From: Methanofollis fontis
GTDB taxonomy: Archaea > Halobacteriota > Methanomicrobia > Methanomicrobiales > Methanofollaceae
Assembly: GCF_004297185.1 (NCBI RefSeq)
Contig: NZ_PGCL01000001.1
Location: forward strand, 310,001 to 374,000
Direction: 5' to 3'
DNA: 64,000 nucleotides
The notes below the pieces were generated by a model that worked only from the letters and a program-made list of their open reading frames with translations, did not search any database and had not been told where the DNA came from. A program made the position numbers and the translations under genes. This document shows, piece after piece, positions 9,713-17,940 of the stretch. Within the stretch, counting starts at the first letter, position 1; each line of letters begins with the position of its first letter.

Positions 9713-11002
9713 CTATCCCCGGGAGCAGGTGCGGATGACGCCGCGTCTGGCGATGTTGAGCACCGCCCCGTCAAGGTCGTCCTGGACCACCGAGCGCCGT
9801 CCGTCCATGAGGGCCGAGAGCACCGCCTCCTTCAGGGTCATCTTCAGGTCGGCACCGGAAAAACCCTCGGTAATGGCGGCGACTTCGGCAAGGTTGCCGT
9901 CGCAGTCCAGGGAACGGGAGAGGGTGCTCAGGATCGCCTCCCGCATGGCGGCATCAGGGAGGGCGAACTCGACGACCTCGTCGAAGCGCCGCCACGCCGC
10001 CTCGTCGAGGAGCTGCGGGTGGTTGGTGGCGCCGATGAGGACGACTCCGCTCTTCACCAGGCTGATCCGGTCGATGTTCTTCAGGAGCATGTTCACCGCC
10101 CGCTTCATTGCCCCGTGATCGTCGGAGATCCGGCTCTTGGCGACGAAATCGAACTCGTCGATGAAGAGGATGCAGGGCGAGAGGCTCTTTGCAAGGTCGA
10201 AGATCCGGTCGATGTTCTTCGAGGTCTCGCCGAGGTACTGGGAGGTGACCATGGAGAGGCGCACCTCGAGCACCGGCATGTGGAGCTCGTGCGAGATTGC
10301 CAGGGCAAGGGAGGTCTTACCGGTGCCGGGCGGACCGACAAAGAGAAGTTTGCCGACCTCGGAGATCCGGTGCTCCCGCAGGAAGTCACGGTTCTCGATC
10401 GCCGTCCTGACCCGGCGGATCACCTCTTCCTGTCCGGCGGTGCAGACCAGACCGTCCATCTGCTGCTCGATCTCCTCGGGGGCGGAGATCAGGACGAGGT
10501 CCATCGCCTCACTCAGGTGCTCGTCCTTTTTCATGACGGCAGCGATGCGGGACTCAAGGGCAATCCGGGAATCGGCGAAGCGGGGGTTCTGTCCCCGCAC
10601 CTCCCCGTAATCGATTCCGAGCGAATCAAAGCCCCCGATATAATAGGCAAGAACCGGGTTGGACTCGATCCGCTCCCGTCCGCCATGGTGTGCGAACCAC
10701 TCGGCGGCCGCTCGCATGTCGGTAAGATGGAACTGGAGATTGAGAGTATCGAACTCAACGAACGGGTTTTTCAGCAGGGCCTTCAGGGATTCGCCCGACG
10801 GATCGGCCACACGCTTCAGGAGACCCTCGGTCACCATCACCGGGCGCCTGACCTCGGGCTTTTCAGTGCCCTGCATGAAGAGGGAGCGGCAGGGGGGCGG
10901 GAGATCGTCGATGTCGAGGTGTTCGTTTTTGGTGTACACCTCCGCGGTCAGGAGGTACTCCATCAACCGCAGGACACCATCTCTGCTGTCAGCACTCAAC
11001 AT
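9713..11002 (-). CDS. Single-module AAA ATPase (Cdc48/26S-protease-subunit type)
   Basis: A 429-residue protein whose C-terminal half is one AAA module: Walker A GPPGTGKTS, Walker B ILFIDEFD, sensor-1 IGATNHP with RR(F)D, and a C-terminal helical lid (GFSGADLKMTLKEAVLSAL). The N-terminal 200 residues show no domain I recognise and contain the stretch FHLTDMRAAAEWFAHHGG. It is not a double-ring Cdc48 and has no proteasome-type HbYX tail at the C-terminus. Translation is followed immediately by the MBL hydrolase, so a role as a remodeller for that enzyme or for an RNA substrate is possible but unproven. Confidence 0.85.
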   Translation of the reverse strand: MLSADSRDGVLRLMEYLLTAEVYTKNEHLDIDDLPPPCRSLFMQGTEKPEVRRPVMVTEGLLKRVADPSGESLKALLKNPFVEFDTLNLQFHLTDMRAAAEWFAHHGGRERIESNPVLAYYIGGFDSLGIDYGEVRGQNPRFADSRIALESRIAAVMKKDEHLSEAMDLVLISAPEEIEQQMDGLVCTAGQEEVIRRVRTAIENRDFLREHRISEVGKLLFVGPPGTGKTSLALAISHELHMPVLEVRLSMVTSQYLGETSKNIDRIFDLAKSLSPCILFIDEFDFVAKSRISDDHGAMKRAVNMLLKNIDRISLVKSGVVLIGATNHPQLLDEAAWRRFDEVVEFALPDAAMREAILSTLSRSLDCDGNLAEVAAITEGFSGADLKMTLKEAVLSALMDGRRSVVQDDLDGAVLNIARRGVIRTCSRG

Positions 11003-11046
11003 GGATGTAACATCACCTCTGGGGGTCTGGTTCCGATAATACTATC

Positions 11047-11922
11047 TCAGGCGGTCGTCACGATGGCGCCGTCGGCGGTGACGATCATGGTGTGTTCGGC
11101 CTGCGAGACAAAGGAGCCCGGGACGTCGTGGAGCACCGGGTAGCCATAGAAAATGCCGTTCTTCACCAGGGTGGAGAGGGCGAGGTCGAGGCGGTTCTGG
11201 TCGAGCCACCGTCGCGAGAACGGCATGCCCCGGCGCTCCCTGACGCTTGCGAGGATGCGCTTTGCCGACGGGAGCCTGACCGGCTTTACGGCTGTCTGCT
11301 GGTAGATCTCGATCCGCGGGCTGTCGCTGACGCGGCCGCTGCCGGTGGTGGCGAAGGGCTCGATGGCGATCGCCATCCCCTCCTCCAGCACGGCGCCGCC
11401 GCTGATCCCGACATTGGGGATGGTGGGGGCGGTATGGATCTGGTAGGGGGCGAGACCGTGGCCGGTGAGGTTGGCGACCGGGAGAAAGCCGCGGCCCTCG
11501 ATCTCGGTCTGGATGACGGCGCCGATCTCGCCGGCGGTGACGCCCGGACGGACGGCGGCGATCGCCCGGTCGAGGGCGGCGCTTGAGGCCTCGACCAGGG
11601 CGGCATGGTCGCCCAGGTCCACCGTGAGGGCGGTGTCGGCGATCCGCCCCTCGATGGCGACGCCCATATCGAGTTTGACCAGGTCGCCCCCTGCAAACAC
11701 CCGGTCGTCACCGGCGGCGGCGGTGTCGTGGGCGGCGTCTGCGTTGAGGGAGACGTTGAGGGGGAAGGCGATCTCGGCACCGCTCTCCAGGATCCGCGCC
11801 TCGACACTCTCGACCACCTCCAGAAGCGACCTGCCGGGGCAGATCATGGCGGCCCCCTCATCGATGATTCTGCGTGCGATCCGTCCGGCTTCCAGGTAGA
11901 GCTCCATCTCCTCGTCGGTCAT
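11047..11922 (-). CDS. map: Methionine aminopeptidase type 2
   Basis: Dinuclear-metal M24 aminopeptidase that removes initiator Met from nascent proteins. Length 291 and the insert region identify the archaeal MetAP2 class. Metal ligands are visible in KLDMGVAIEG (Asp), ADTALTVD (Asp), TGHGL (His), AIEPF (Glu) and a C-terminal SQAEHTMIV (Glu). The start ATG overlaps the stop of the upstream M24 peptidase gene by four bases (ATGA), so translation is probably coupled. Confidence 0.94.
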   Translation of the reverse strand: MTDEEMELYLEAGRIARRIIDEGAAMICPGRSLLEVVESVEARILESGAEIAFPLNVSLNADAAHDTAAAGDDRVFAGGDLVKLDMGVAIEGRIADTALTVDLGDHAALVEASSAALDRAIAAVRPGVTAGEIGAVIQTEIEGRGFLPVANLTGHGLAPYQIHTAPTIPNVGISGGAVLEEGMAIAIEPFATTGSGRVSDSPRIEIYQQTAVKPVRLPSAKRILASVRERRGMPFSRRWLDQNRLDLALSTLVKNGIFYGYPVLHDVPGSFVSQAEHTMIVTADGAIVTTA

Positions 11923-13049
11923 ATACTGAGATCCCTTCCATATCTGGTGAAATTGTCAAATCCGTTCACGGTGACCGCCCCCATGTCCTCGATCCGCACC
12001 CCGCCGGTCCCCGGATAATAGAGACCGGGCTCGACGGTGACCACGTTGCCGGCGGCGAGGGCACCCCCTGAGGGGGAGAGGGAGGGGGCCTCGTGCACCT
12101 CCAGCCCGACGCCATGGCCGAGGCTGTGCATGAACCCCCGGTCGCCGGCGTCATAGCCGGCGTCCCTGAACAGGGCCACGACGGCGTTGTGAACCGCCGA
12201 TCCCGACACACCCGCCCGGATCAGGGAGATGCCCAGGTCCTGGGCCTCCCGGACGGCTTCGTGCATCGCCGCAACCTCGGGCGAGGGCTCGCCCCGCACC
12301 ACTGTCCGGGTCATGTCGGCATGGTAGCCGGTGCGTTCGGAACGGGGGAAGACGTCGATGACGATCGGTTCGTCAGGGAGGAGGGGGCCCTCACCCTGGC
12401 GGTGGGGCATGGCCGTTTCCTCCCCACAGGCGACGATCGTGTCGCGGGCGATGTAGCCCCGCTCCATCAGGAAGAGGTGCATGGCGCTCCGCACCCGTTC
12501 GGAGGTGAGGGGGGCGCCGTCCAGGTGCAGCACACCTCCCTTCGGGTGGGAACGGCGGATCATGGCGATGGCGCGTTCCATCGCCTCCTGCGTGGCCTCC
12601 TGTGCCGCCCTGATGGCGGCGATCTCCGCTGAGGACTTGACGGCACGCATCTCCGCAACCGCCCCGCTCAGGTCCGCCCGCACCGACACCTGCCCCTCCA
12701 GGAGGTGGCCGAGCCAGTAGGGGAGGGATTTCGGGACGAGCACCGGGCCGCCGGCAAGGTCGGCGGCGGTGCGGGCGAGCGCCCGCCAGGAGTCCTTCTC
12801 CTCCTCAAGGTAGCGGAGGAAACCGGACTGGGCCCGCGTCACCGGCACCGCATCCGCCTCTGCCGCCGCCCGTTCGTACTCCATCTGGGGGACGACGAGC
12901 ATCGCCTGCTCGCCCGTACGCCGCACATAGAGCAGAGGGTCGGAGACCGAAAAGCGGGTGAGGTAGCGGAAGTCCGCCTCTTCAGAGGAGGCATAGGCCA
13001 CATAGGCGGCGCAGTCCGCCGCCCTGATTGCATCGTCGAGGGCGTCCAT
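11919..13049 (-). CDS. M24-family Xaa-Pro peptidase-like protein
   Basis: A 376-residue protein of the Xaa-Pro dipeptidase/aminopeptidase P group: an N-terminal creatinase-like domain (about 1-125) and a C-terminal pita-bread domain. The metal ligands appear in VIDVFPRSE (Asp), YHADMTRTVV (Asp), HSLGHGVGLEVHE (His), TVEPGLYY (Glu) and VRIEDMGAV (Glu). It would trim Pro-containing peptides in the cytoplasm. ATG 13049 has a GGAGTGAC ribosome site directly upstream. It forms a two-gene operon with map. Confidence 0.92.
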   Translation of the reverse strand: MDALDDAIRAADCAAYVAYASSEEADFRYLTRFSVSDPLLYVRRTGEQAMLVVPQMEYERAAAEADAVPVTRAQSGFLRYLEEEKDSWRALARTAADLAGGPVLVPKSLPYWLGHLLEGQVSVRADLSGAVAEMRAVKSSAEIAAIRAAQEATQEAMERAIAMIRRSHPKGGVLHLDGAPLTSERVRSAMHLFLMERGYIARDTIVACGEETAMPHRQGEGPLLPDEPIVIDVFPRSERTGYHADMTRTVVRGEPSPEVAAMHEAVREAQDLGISLIRAGVSGSAVHNAVVALFRDAGYDAGDRGFMHSLGHGVGLEVHEAPSLSPSGGALAAGNVVTVEPGLYYPGTGGVRIEDMGAVTVNGFDNFTRYGRDLSI

Positions 13050-13177
13050 CGATCGTCACTCCGGCCGGGGGGTCGTCCGCGTACCTATGGGATTGTGGGC
13101 AGAAGTAGGTTCGCTACCCGGCAGTTCCGCTGCCTCCATGAAAACTACTTCTACTATCACGCGCAAATCTTCGCAGG

Positions 13178-13447
13178 ATGGAGGAAAGGGACAGGCAGAT
13201 CTTTAAGGGGAAGTTCTGGAAATTGACGATCATCCTTAACGTCATCATTATTCTCGTCGCCCTCGCAGTCGGTCTTTTCTTCAAGCTCCCGGACCCCTAC
13301 GGCCCCCCGGTTGCCGCAGCACTCATCATCGTCGATATTCCCCTCATCTGGTATTTCAGGAAGGACTATTACAGGACCAAGGCATGGCTCGATGTCCATG
13401 CGACCCCCCAGGAGAAGGACGGCGATGCTGGAGAAACTGAAGACTGA
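13178..13447 (+). CDS. Small two-helix membrane protein
   Basis: An 89-residue protein with a basic N-terminus (KGKFWK), two hydrophobic segments (about residues 15-35 and 45-60) joined by a short Pro-rich loop, and an acidic, probably cytoplasmic tail. I do not recognise a family. The gene overlaps the next one, a winged-helix protein, by 23 bases, so the two are co-expressed. Confidence 0.75.
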   Translation: MEERDRQIFKGKFWKLTIILNVIIILVALAVGLFFKLPDPYGPPVAAALIIVDIPLIWYFRKDYYRTKAWLDVHATPQEKDGDAGETED

Positions 13448-13724
13448 GATCGACCTTGTCGCCCGCCACCTCGAGGTGCTCAGGGTGGTGGCGGCCCACC
13501 AGCCCATCGGGATCATGAAACTCGCCGACCTCCTCGGCCTCCCCTATCACCGCGTCCGCTACTCGCTCCGCGTGCTCGAGGGGATGGGGTATATCCGGGC
13601 CTCGCCGGCAGGGGCGGTGGCGACCGAGCGCGCCCGTGCCTTCCTGGAAGGGCTTGACACCGACCTGGATGCGATGATCGCCCTCCTCGAGGGGATGCGG
13701 GTCGCCCCCTCCCATAACGTTTAA
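13425..13724 (+). CDS. Winged-helix DNA-binding protein
   Basis: A 99-residue protein that looks like a lone winged helix-turn-helix: IGIMKLADLLGLPYHRVRYSLRVLEGMGYIRAS is a textbook recognition helix and wing (about residues 24-58), followed by a short helical tail suited for dimerisation. It starts at ATG 13425 inside the end of the small membrane protein gene, behind an AGGAGAAGG ribosome site. Its target is unknown; a regulator of its own membrane partner is one option. Confidence 0.8.
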   Translation: MLEKLKTEIDLVARHLEVLRVVAAHQPIGIMKLADLLGLPYHRVRYSLRVLEGMGYIRASPAGAVATERARAFLEGLDTDLDAMIALLEGMRVAPSHNV

Positions 13725-13766
13725 TAGGAGCGGCAAGATAGACATTAAGGCACAAACGTGCGAAAT

Positions 13767-13839
13767 GCCGCCATAACTCAGTTGGTAGAGTGGCTGGCTG
13801 TTAACCAGCATGTCACAGGTTCGAGTCCTGTTGGCGGCG
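13767..13839 (+). tRNA. tRNA-Asn (anticodon GTT)
   Basis: A complete cloverleaf: acceptor GCCGCCA/TGGCGGC, anticodon stem GCTGG/CCAGC around loop CTGTTAA, and T-loop GGTTCGAGTCC. CCA is not encoded. An AT-rich element (ACGTTTAATAGG, about 13716-13727) serves as probable TATA box, and TTCCTTTTT follows as terminator. The AT-rich island begins about 200 bases downstream. Confidence 0.95.
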
Positions 13840-14091
13840 CTTCCTTTTTGTTCGAGTTTGTCGCTGTATCCAGAGTTCAGCAGTTCTACAGCGTTCCTGA
13901 CGGAGTTCACCATTCAGGTATTACTACAACGGGGAGGAGACGGTTCCCGGGGGCATCCCGAGCTGAGAGGGCGCCCCGCTTAATAGTTTCCGCATGAAGG
14001 AGAGGGGGAGTGAGCAGAACAACTCTTGGTTAACAGCCTAAATTACCTCAATTGCGTATATCACTAATCATTTCAAAAATTGATGGTTGAA

Positions 14092-15000
14092 TCAGTAATG
14101 TGATTCATTTAGGTAGGTTAGTCTTTCAGTAAGTTTACACTCTAATTCCACTAACCCATCTCCATCATTTAGATATTGTAAATATCGATGGTGTTTTATA
14201 TCGAATGGGATGTCTTCCTTATTTTGCGTGATAGGCACAACATGTTTCCCCAACGTGTGCGCGATTCCCGCTTCATAGAAGACGTTTGGATTTTTCCCAC
14301 TGAAGTCAGCAACAATAATAGATGAACAATAAATCAACTCAAAAATATCTTGAATGACTGTACTATGTCTCCAAATATTATCGGCACGTGCGCAGTTGAG
14401 ATTTGCTTGTTTACATGCTGATTGAATTGTCTTGTATACATTATCGAAAGATGTTTCAAAAGGCATCATCACCGATACAAGGTTAGGTTCAACTGGACGA
14501 TCAGGTATCTTGAATACTTCGGGGCAAAATGTAATGGTTTTTTGAGTTTTCAGGGGAGAGACAGATGTAGAGATAAAAGAGTCACACACTTTCTGAAGAT
14601 GCACTTTTCCGGTAGACTGATCTTCAGACACTTCAAGATTTTGCTTTTTTAATAACTGGTTTACTCGCTCAACGGCTGCATGGTGATCAGTAACTTGTGC
14701 AGAGTGATATTTGGATGGTTGATAATATACTGGATCTAACAATGCTTCTATGACTTGTACTAATTCGGTAGATGGTAAACCATGTCCTTCTGGATCAATA
14801 TTCTCATCTTCGTTTAATTCAAGTAGTACCTTCTCAGTCCAATCATTACGTGACTCATTTTGATGCCGATAATCAAGACCTAAATCCATGAAAAAGTCTG
14901 TCAAAGCACCTCCTGTTCGGTAAGGGAATTCCGGAAATCGATTTTCATCACCACAGATCATTCCTGCGAGATTTCGAATTAGTGGGGGGGGTAATCTCAT
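14092..15000 (-). CDS. Candidate abortive-infection protein: AbiJ-NTD3-like domain plus TIR-like/deoxyribosyltransferase-like C-terminus
   Basis: About 302 residues from ATG 15000; a GTG at 15045 would add 15. Residues 1-75 (LPPPLIRNLAGMICGDE..., FPYRTGGALTDFFMDLG, NESRNDW) match what I remember of the AbiJ N-terminal domain 3, seen in antiphage abortive-infection proteins. The C-terminal 130 residues (LVSVMMPF, ADNIWRHSTVIQDI, SIIVADFSGKNPNVFYEAGIAHTLGK) form a Rossmann-like domain related to nucleoside 2-deoxyribosyltransferases and TIR-like nucleotide hydrolases; Asp of IVADFSG and Glu of FYEAGIAH are candidate active-site residues. The expected role is nucleotide or NAD cleavage on infection. 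Base use is far more AT-rich than the neighbours, which points to transfer. Domain names are from memory, not from a search. Confidence 0.7.
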   Translation of the reverse strand: MRLPPPLIRNLAGMICGDENRFPEFPYRTGGALTDFFMDLGLDYRHQNESRNDWTEKVLLELNEDENIDPEGHGLPSTELVQVIEALLDPVYYQPSKYHSAQVTDHHAAVERVNQLLKKQNLEVSEDQSTGKVHLQKVCDSFISTSVSPLKTQKTITFCPEVFKIPDRPVEPNLVSVMMPFETSFDNVYKTIQSACKQANLNCARADNIWRHSTVIQDIFELIYCSSIIVADFSGKNPNVFYEAGIAHTLGKHVVPITQNKEDIPFDIKHHRYLQYLNDGDGLVELECKLTERLTYLNESHY

Positions 15001-15223
15001 GATGTTATAATAATTGATTCGGTAGAAAAGTCCATCGTTTTCCACTAAAGAATGAATTCACGAGTTTACCATTAAAGGAAAGATGAATTTTGTATCTCGT
15101 TCCAGATGCCAGCAACTTTTGTGAAATTAGGGTCTTTATGATGGAGTTCTGGATGATATAGGCGTTTTCAGGAGAAGTGTAGCAGGTTAAAGAAATCGAT
15201 AGGTACAGTGTTATTGAAGCTTC

Positions 15224-15360
15224 TTAGACTGGATTGATTCGCTCAGGCAATCTTAATCTGAGATATTCACTCATAGCATTGACATATTTCTCCGCACTCG
15301 GGCCTATTTCTATTGAAAAATGCGGTGAGTTTTTATAGATCTGTAATAAAGTTACGAGGG
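15224..15360 (-). pseudogene. Possible 3' remnant of a lost gene
   Basis: Between the two island genes the minus strand has a 45-codon open stretch ending in TAA (15224-15226) with protein-like composition (IEIGPSAEKYVNAMSEYLRL). It has no start codon of its own and its upstream part overlaps the 5' end of the divergent membrane protein gene. I read it as the tail of a gene truncated when the island formed. The family is unknown. Confidence 0.25.
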
Positions 15361-15369
15361 ATCAAACCT

Positions 15370-16506
15370 ATGGACATTATCTTAAGGGTGCTACGTTGGT
15401 TTGAACTTCTAAGCTTCTTGGGAGCAAATTTTTTGGCATGTATATTTATTACACACTTTTTTCCAGACGTACATGTCATATACTGCGTAATATACTGTGT
15501 AATTGCAGGAGGGATATCAGTATGTGTTTTAAAAATCCAGTGGTTGTTCCTGTTAGCAGATAAATACAGTGGGATTGAGGAGAACGGCAGTCCTTGGAAT
15601 TGGGGCAGCATTAACGTATTGGAAACAATACGCAGGGTTTTTGGGCTTTTTTCTGTAAAATCGTTTGCAATTGTTATCAAGCAATTGGTAATAAACACGC
15701 TTTATGAAACATTTCCTGTCTTCTTAATCTGGTTGGGAGTGTTTGGAATATCGGTTATAATTTCGATATTCAGCGGATCGGTATATTTTTGGCCAAATCA
15801 ATATTTTTTTGAGGTTGTCGCATCTTTTGGTATTGTTTTAGGTGTTTTTCAGTATTATTTAAAGAGACACGAAGAGAAGATTGCAACCAAGATAACACTC
15901 TTTTCTCAAAAGATATCTGCGATAATGCGTGAAGAACTGAGTTTTGAAAAGTTTTATTCAAGCCTTGCAGAGATAAATGGTGGAAAAGAAATAAAGACGT
16001 GGATTGATCGGCAGATAGATCCAAAAATGCATTTTGCCGAAATTCTCAAATTAATGGCTGAAAATCCGGATCTTGGGAAAAGAATTTTTGGAAGGCGTTC
16101 AAGAAGTACCGTGAGTTTTAATTTCCCGGTTTCATATGCCAATTCTGATAACAAACTCGATGAATTGGAAATGTATGCAGTGGGAGACTCGATGCAGAGA
16201 AAATTACAAAAGATTTATGATTCATTTTTTGAGGATGAGCAAATAGTCGACACTATAATTGGAAAAATTCGGGATGAAATTGATATTCAAGAGTTCGGAT
16301 ACCTTTGCCTAGGCAACATCAACATCCTTCAGGAAGTATTTCCCCAACTCATAAATCGAAAATTGAAAAATGCGGTTGAATCCTTTTGTTTTCCAAGGGA
16401 ATATACCAATGGAAGTGAGGTTTTCCTTTCCTTCAGGAAACGTAGAGAGATTCTCGAAGGAAAAGTAACACAAAAACTAATGGATGAAATAATGGGTTGT
16501 TTGTAA
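15370..16506 (+). CDS. Unknown membrane protein with cytoplasmic C-terminal domain
   Basis: A 378-residue protein with four strongly hydrophobic segments in the first 175 residues (starting near FELLSFLGANFLACIF, VIYCVIYCVIAGG, PVFLIWLGVFGISVI and VVASFGIVLGVFQYYL). A charged, mostly helical C-terminal region of about 200 residues follows. ATG 15370 has GAGGGATC upstream; an in-frame TTG at 15313 is an alternative. I do not recognise a family. It shares the AT-rich base use of the AbiJ-like gene, from which it is divergent, and both lie inside the tRNA-bounded island. A membrane effector or sensor of a defence module is a guess from position only. Confidence 0.7.
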   Translation: MDIILRVLRWFELLSFLGANFLACIFITHFFPDVHVIYCVIYCVIAGGISVCVLKIQWLFLLADKYSGIEENGSPWNWGSINVLETIRRVFGLFSVKSFAIVIKQLVINTLYETFPVFLIWLGVFGISVIISIFSGSVYFWPNQYFFEVVASFGIVLGVFQYYLKRHEEKIATKITLFSQKISAIMREELSFEKFYSSLAEINGGKEIKTWIDRQIDPKMHFAEILKLMAENPDLGKRIFGRRSRSTVSFNFPVSYANSDNKLDELEMYAVGDSMQRKLQKIYDSFFEDEQIVDTIIGKIRDEIDIQEFGYLCLGNINILQEVFPQLINRKLKNAVESFCFPREYTNGSEVFLSFRKRREILEGKVTQKLMDEIMGCL

Positions 16507-17076
16507 GGACGTTCACATTATGTAGAAGGTGCAGAATCCATACCGTCCTCAAAGTGGAAAGTGCTTAGTAAATCCGTGTCTGTATAAATCTCTAAGACGG
16601 GCTGTATCAATGTTCTTTCTGGAAATCTCTAAAAAAATAGCCATCCAGATTTTTATCGTGATGTCCAGTTTTTCTCATCCGCGGTGTTAACGCGTGCGTC
16701 TAGAGCACTTTTACCAATGGAAGAAAATTAGGGGCCGCTCCAGTCTCCCTGTATGTGAATGCTCTCACCTGAGAATACCTCAGGAAAATAAGGCTTCACG
16801 TAACTTGTTGCCGCCTGTTACGGTTACGCACATTGAATCTTGGTATAATAACAATAGAAAAAGAAAGACGCTGCCAACAGGACTTGAACCTGTGACATGT
16901 TGCATCTCCTCACCTGATAAACTCATAAATCCCGCTCCCATCATATGGGGGGGTCCGGTATCGGCACCGACAGGTGATGTTCACGTCCACTACTTCTGCA
17001 GGCCCCGATCCCCGCCGCAAATTACCCCCCCACCGACCGGCAACTCGTAATACTAAAACTACAAAAACTCATACCA
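16507..17076. other. Gene-free island edge
   Basis: About 570 bases without a supportable gene. The first half is AT-rich like the island. At 16869-16899 it holds an inverted tRNA-Asn 3' fragment (separate entry), after which the sequence returns to host-like composition. An AT-rich stretch at 17046-17075 is the probable promoter of the next gene. Confidence 0.6.
16869..16899 (-). repeat. Inverted partial copy of the tRNA-Asn 3' end
   Basis: Read on the minus strand, 31 bases match the tRNA-Asn 3' third (13809-13839) at 29 positions; the two differences are both G to A. The T-loop and the 3' acceptor strand are present, but no matching 5' acceptor strand or D-arm can be found, so this is a fragment and not a functional tRNA. 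It is in opposite orientation to the intact tRNA and lies at the other border of the AT-rich segment. Confidence 0.75.
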
Positions 17077-17931
17077 ATGGATCAGGGCACGATCGACTGG
17101 AACGGAGTCTGGAAGGCGCAATGGCACGAGCACCAGCGGAGCAGCAAAGGGACGACCGACGGAGGGATGTGGGACACCGTCGAGGCGGCGCGGTCGTTCT
17201 ACCGGATGGCCCTGGAAAACAACGGCGAGCGGGTCAGAAAGACCGTTAACAACCTCCCGCTGACGCCGGAGTCACGGGTGCTCGACGTTGGGGCCGGACC
17301 GGGTGCGATCGCCATCCCGATCGCACGGCAGGTGCGCCACCTCACGGCCGTCGAACCCTCGGCGGCGATGTGCAGCGTATTCGAGGAGAACCTGGCGGCG
17401 GAGGAGGGGATCGGCAGCGTCCGCATCGTCCAGAAACGCTGGGAGGACGTCTCGGTCGAGGGCGACCTCGAACCCCCCTACGACATCGTCTTCGCCTCCT
17501 ACTCCCTGGACCTCCCTGATATCGGGGATGCGATCCGGAAGATGGACGCGGTGTCCTCCGGCTACGTCTTCGTCTACTGGTTCGCGGGCACCACCTCATG
17601 GGACGCCATGTCGATGGCGCTCTGGCCCCGCCTCCACGGTTCGGTATTCGTGCCATCCCCGAAGTGCGACCTCATCTACAACCTCCTCTACTCGATGGGG
17701 ATCTACCCGAACATCGAGGTCTTCCCGTTCAGGCACATCAACCGCTTCCCCGACCTTGACGGGGCGGTGCAGCACTTCTCCCCGAGATATTTCGCCGAAA
17801 CAGCAGAACAGAAGGAGATCCTGCGGGAGTATCTCGCCCGCTACGCCCGCCCGGACGGCGACACCGTCATCGTCCCGGGCACCTCGACGCGGGTGCGGAT
17901 CTGGTGGAAAAAAGGGGACAACGGGGCCTGA
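17077..17931 (+). CDS. Class I SAM-dependent methyltransferase
   Basis: A 284-residue methyltransferase with SAM motif I VLDVGAGPGAIAIPIA (about residues 68-83), an acidic AVEPS at motif II and a DIVFASYSLDL stretch at the motif IV position. The N-terminus (IDWNGVWKAQWHEHQR) is typical of a set of methanogen proteins whose substrates are unknown. No neighbour suggests a pathway; it converges on the ABC permease gene with nine bases between the stops. The identity as a methyltransferase is firm, its substrate open. Confidence 0.85.
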   Translation: MDQGTIDWNGVWKAQWHEHQRSSKGTTDGGMWDTVEAARSFYRMALENNGERVRKTVNNLPLTPESRVLDVGAGPGAIAIPIARQVRHLTAVEPSAAMCSVFEENLAAEEGIGSVRIVQKRWEDVSVEGDLEPPYDIVFASYSLDLPDIGDAIRKMDAVSSGYVFVYWFAGTTSWDAMSMALWPRLHGSVFVPSPKCDLIYNLLYSMGIYPNIEVFPFRHINRFPDLDGAVQHFSPRYFAETAEQKEILREYLARYARPDGDTVIVPGTSTRVRIWWKKGDNGA

Positions 17932-17940
17932 AAATCCCAG

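Noticed and set aside
13356-13913. Long minus-strand frame across the winged-helix gene and the tRNA-Asn
   Set aside because: It runs through a tRNA and against a well-formed winged-helix gene; its middle is the translated complement of the tRNA.
16694-17050. Plus-strand frame of 118 codons with peptide TGLEPVTC
   Set aside because: The peptide is the translated complement of a tRNA 3' end, a common artefact; no ribosome site or family.
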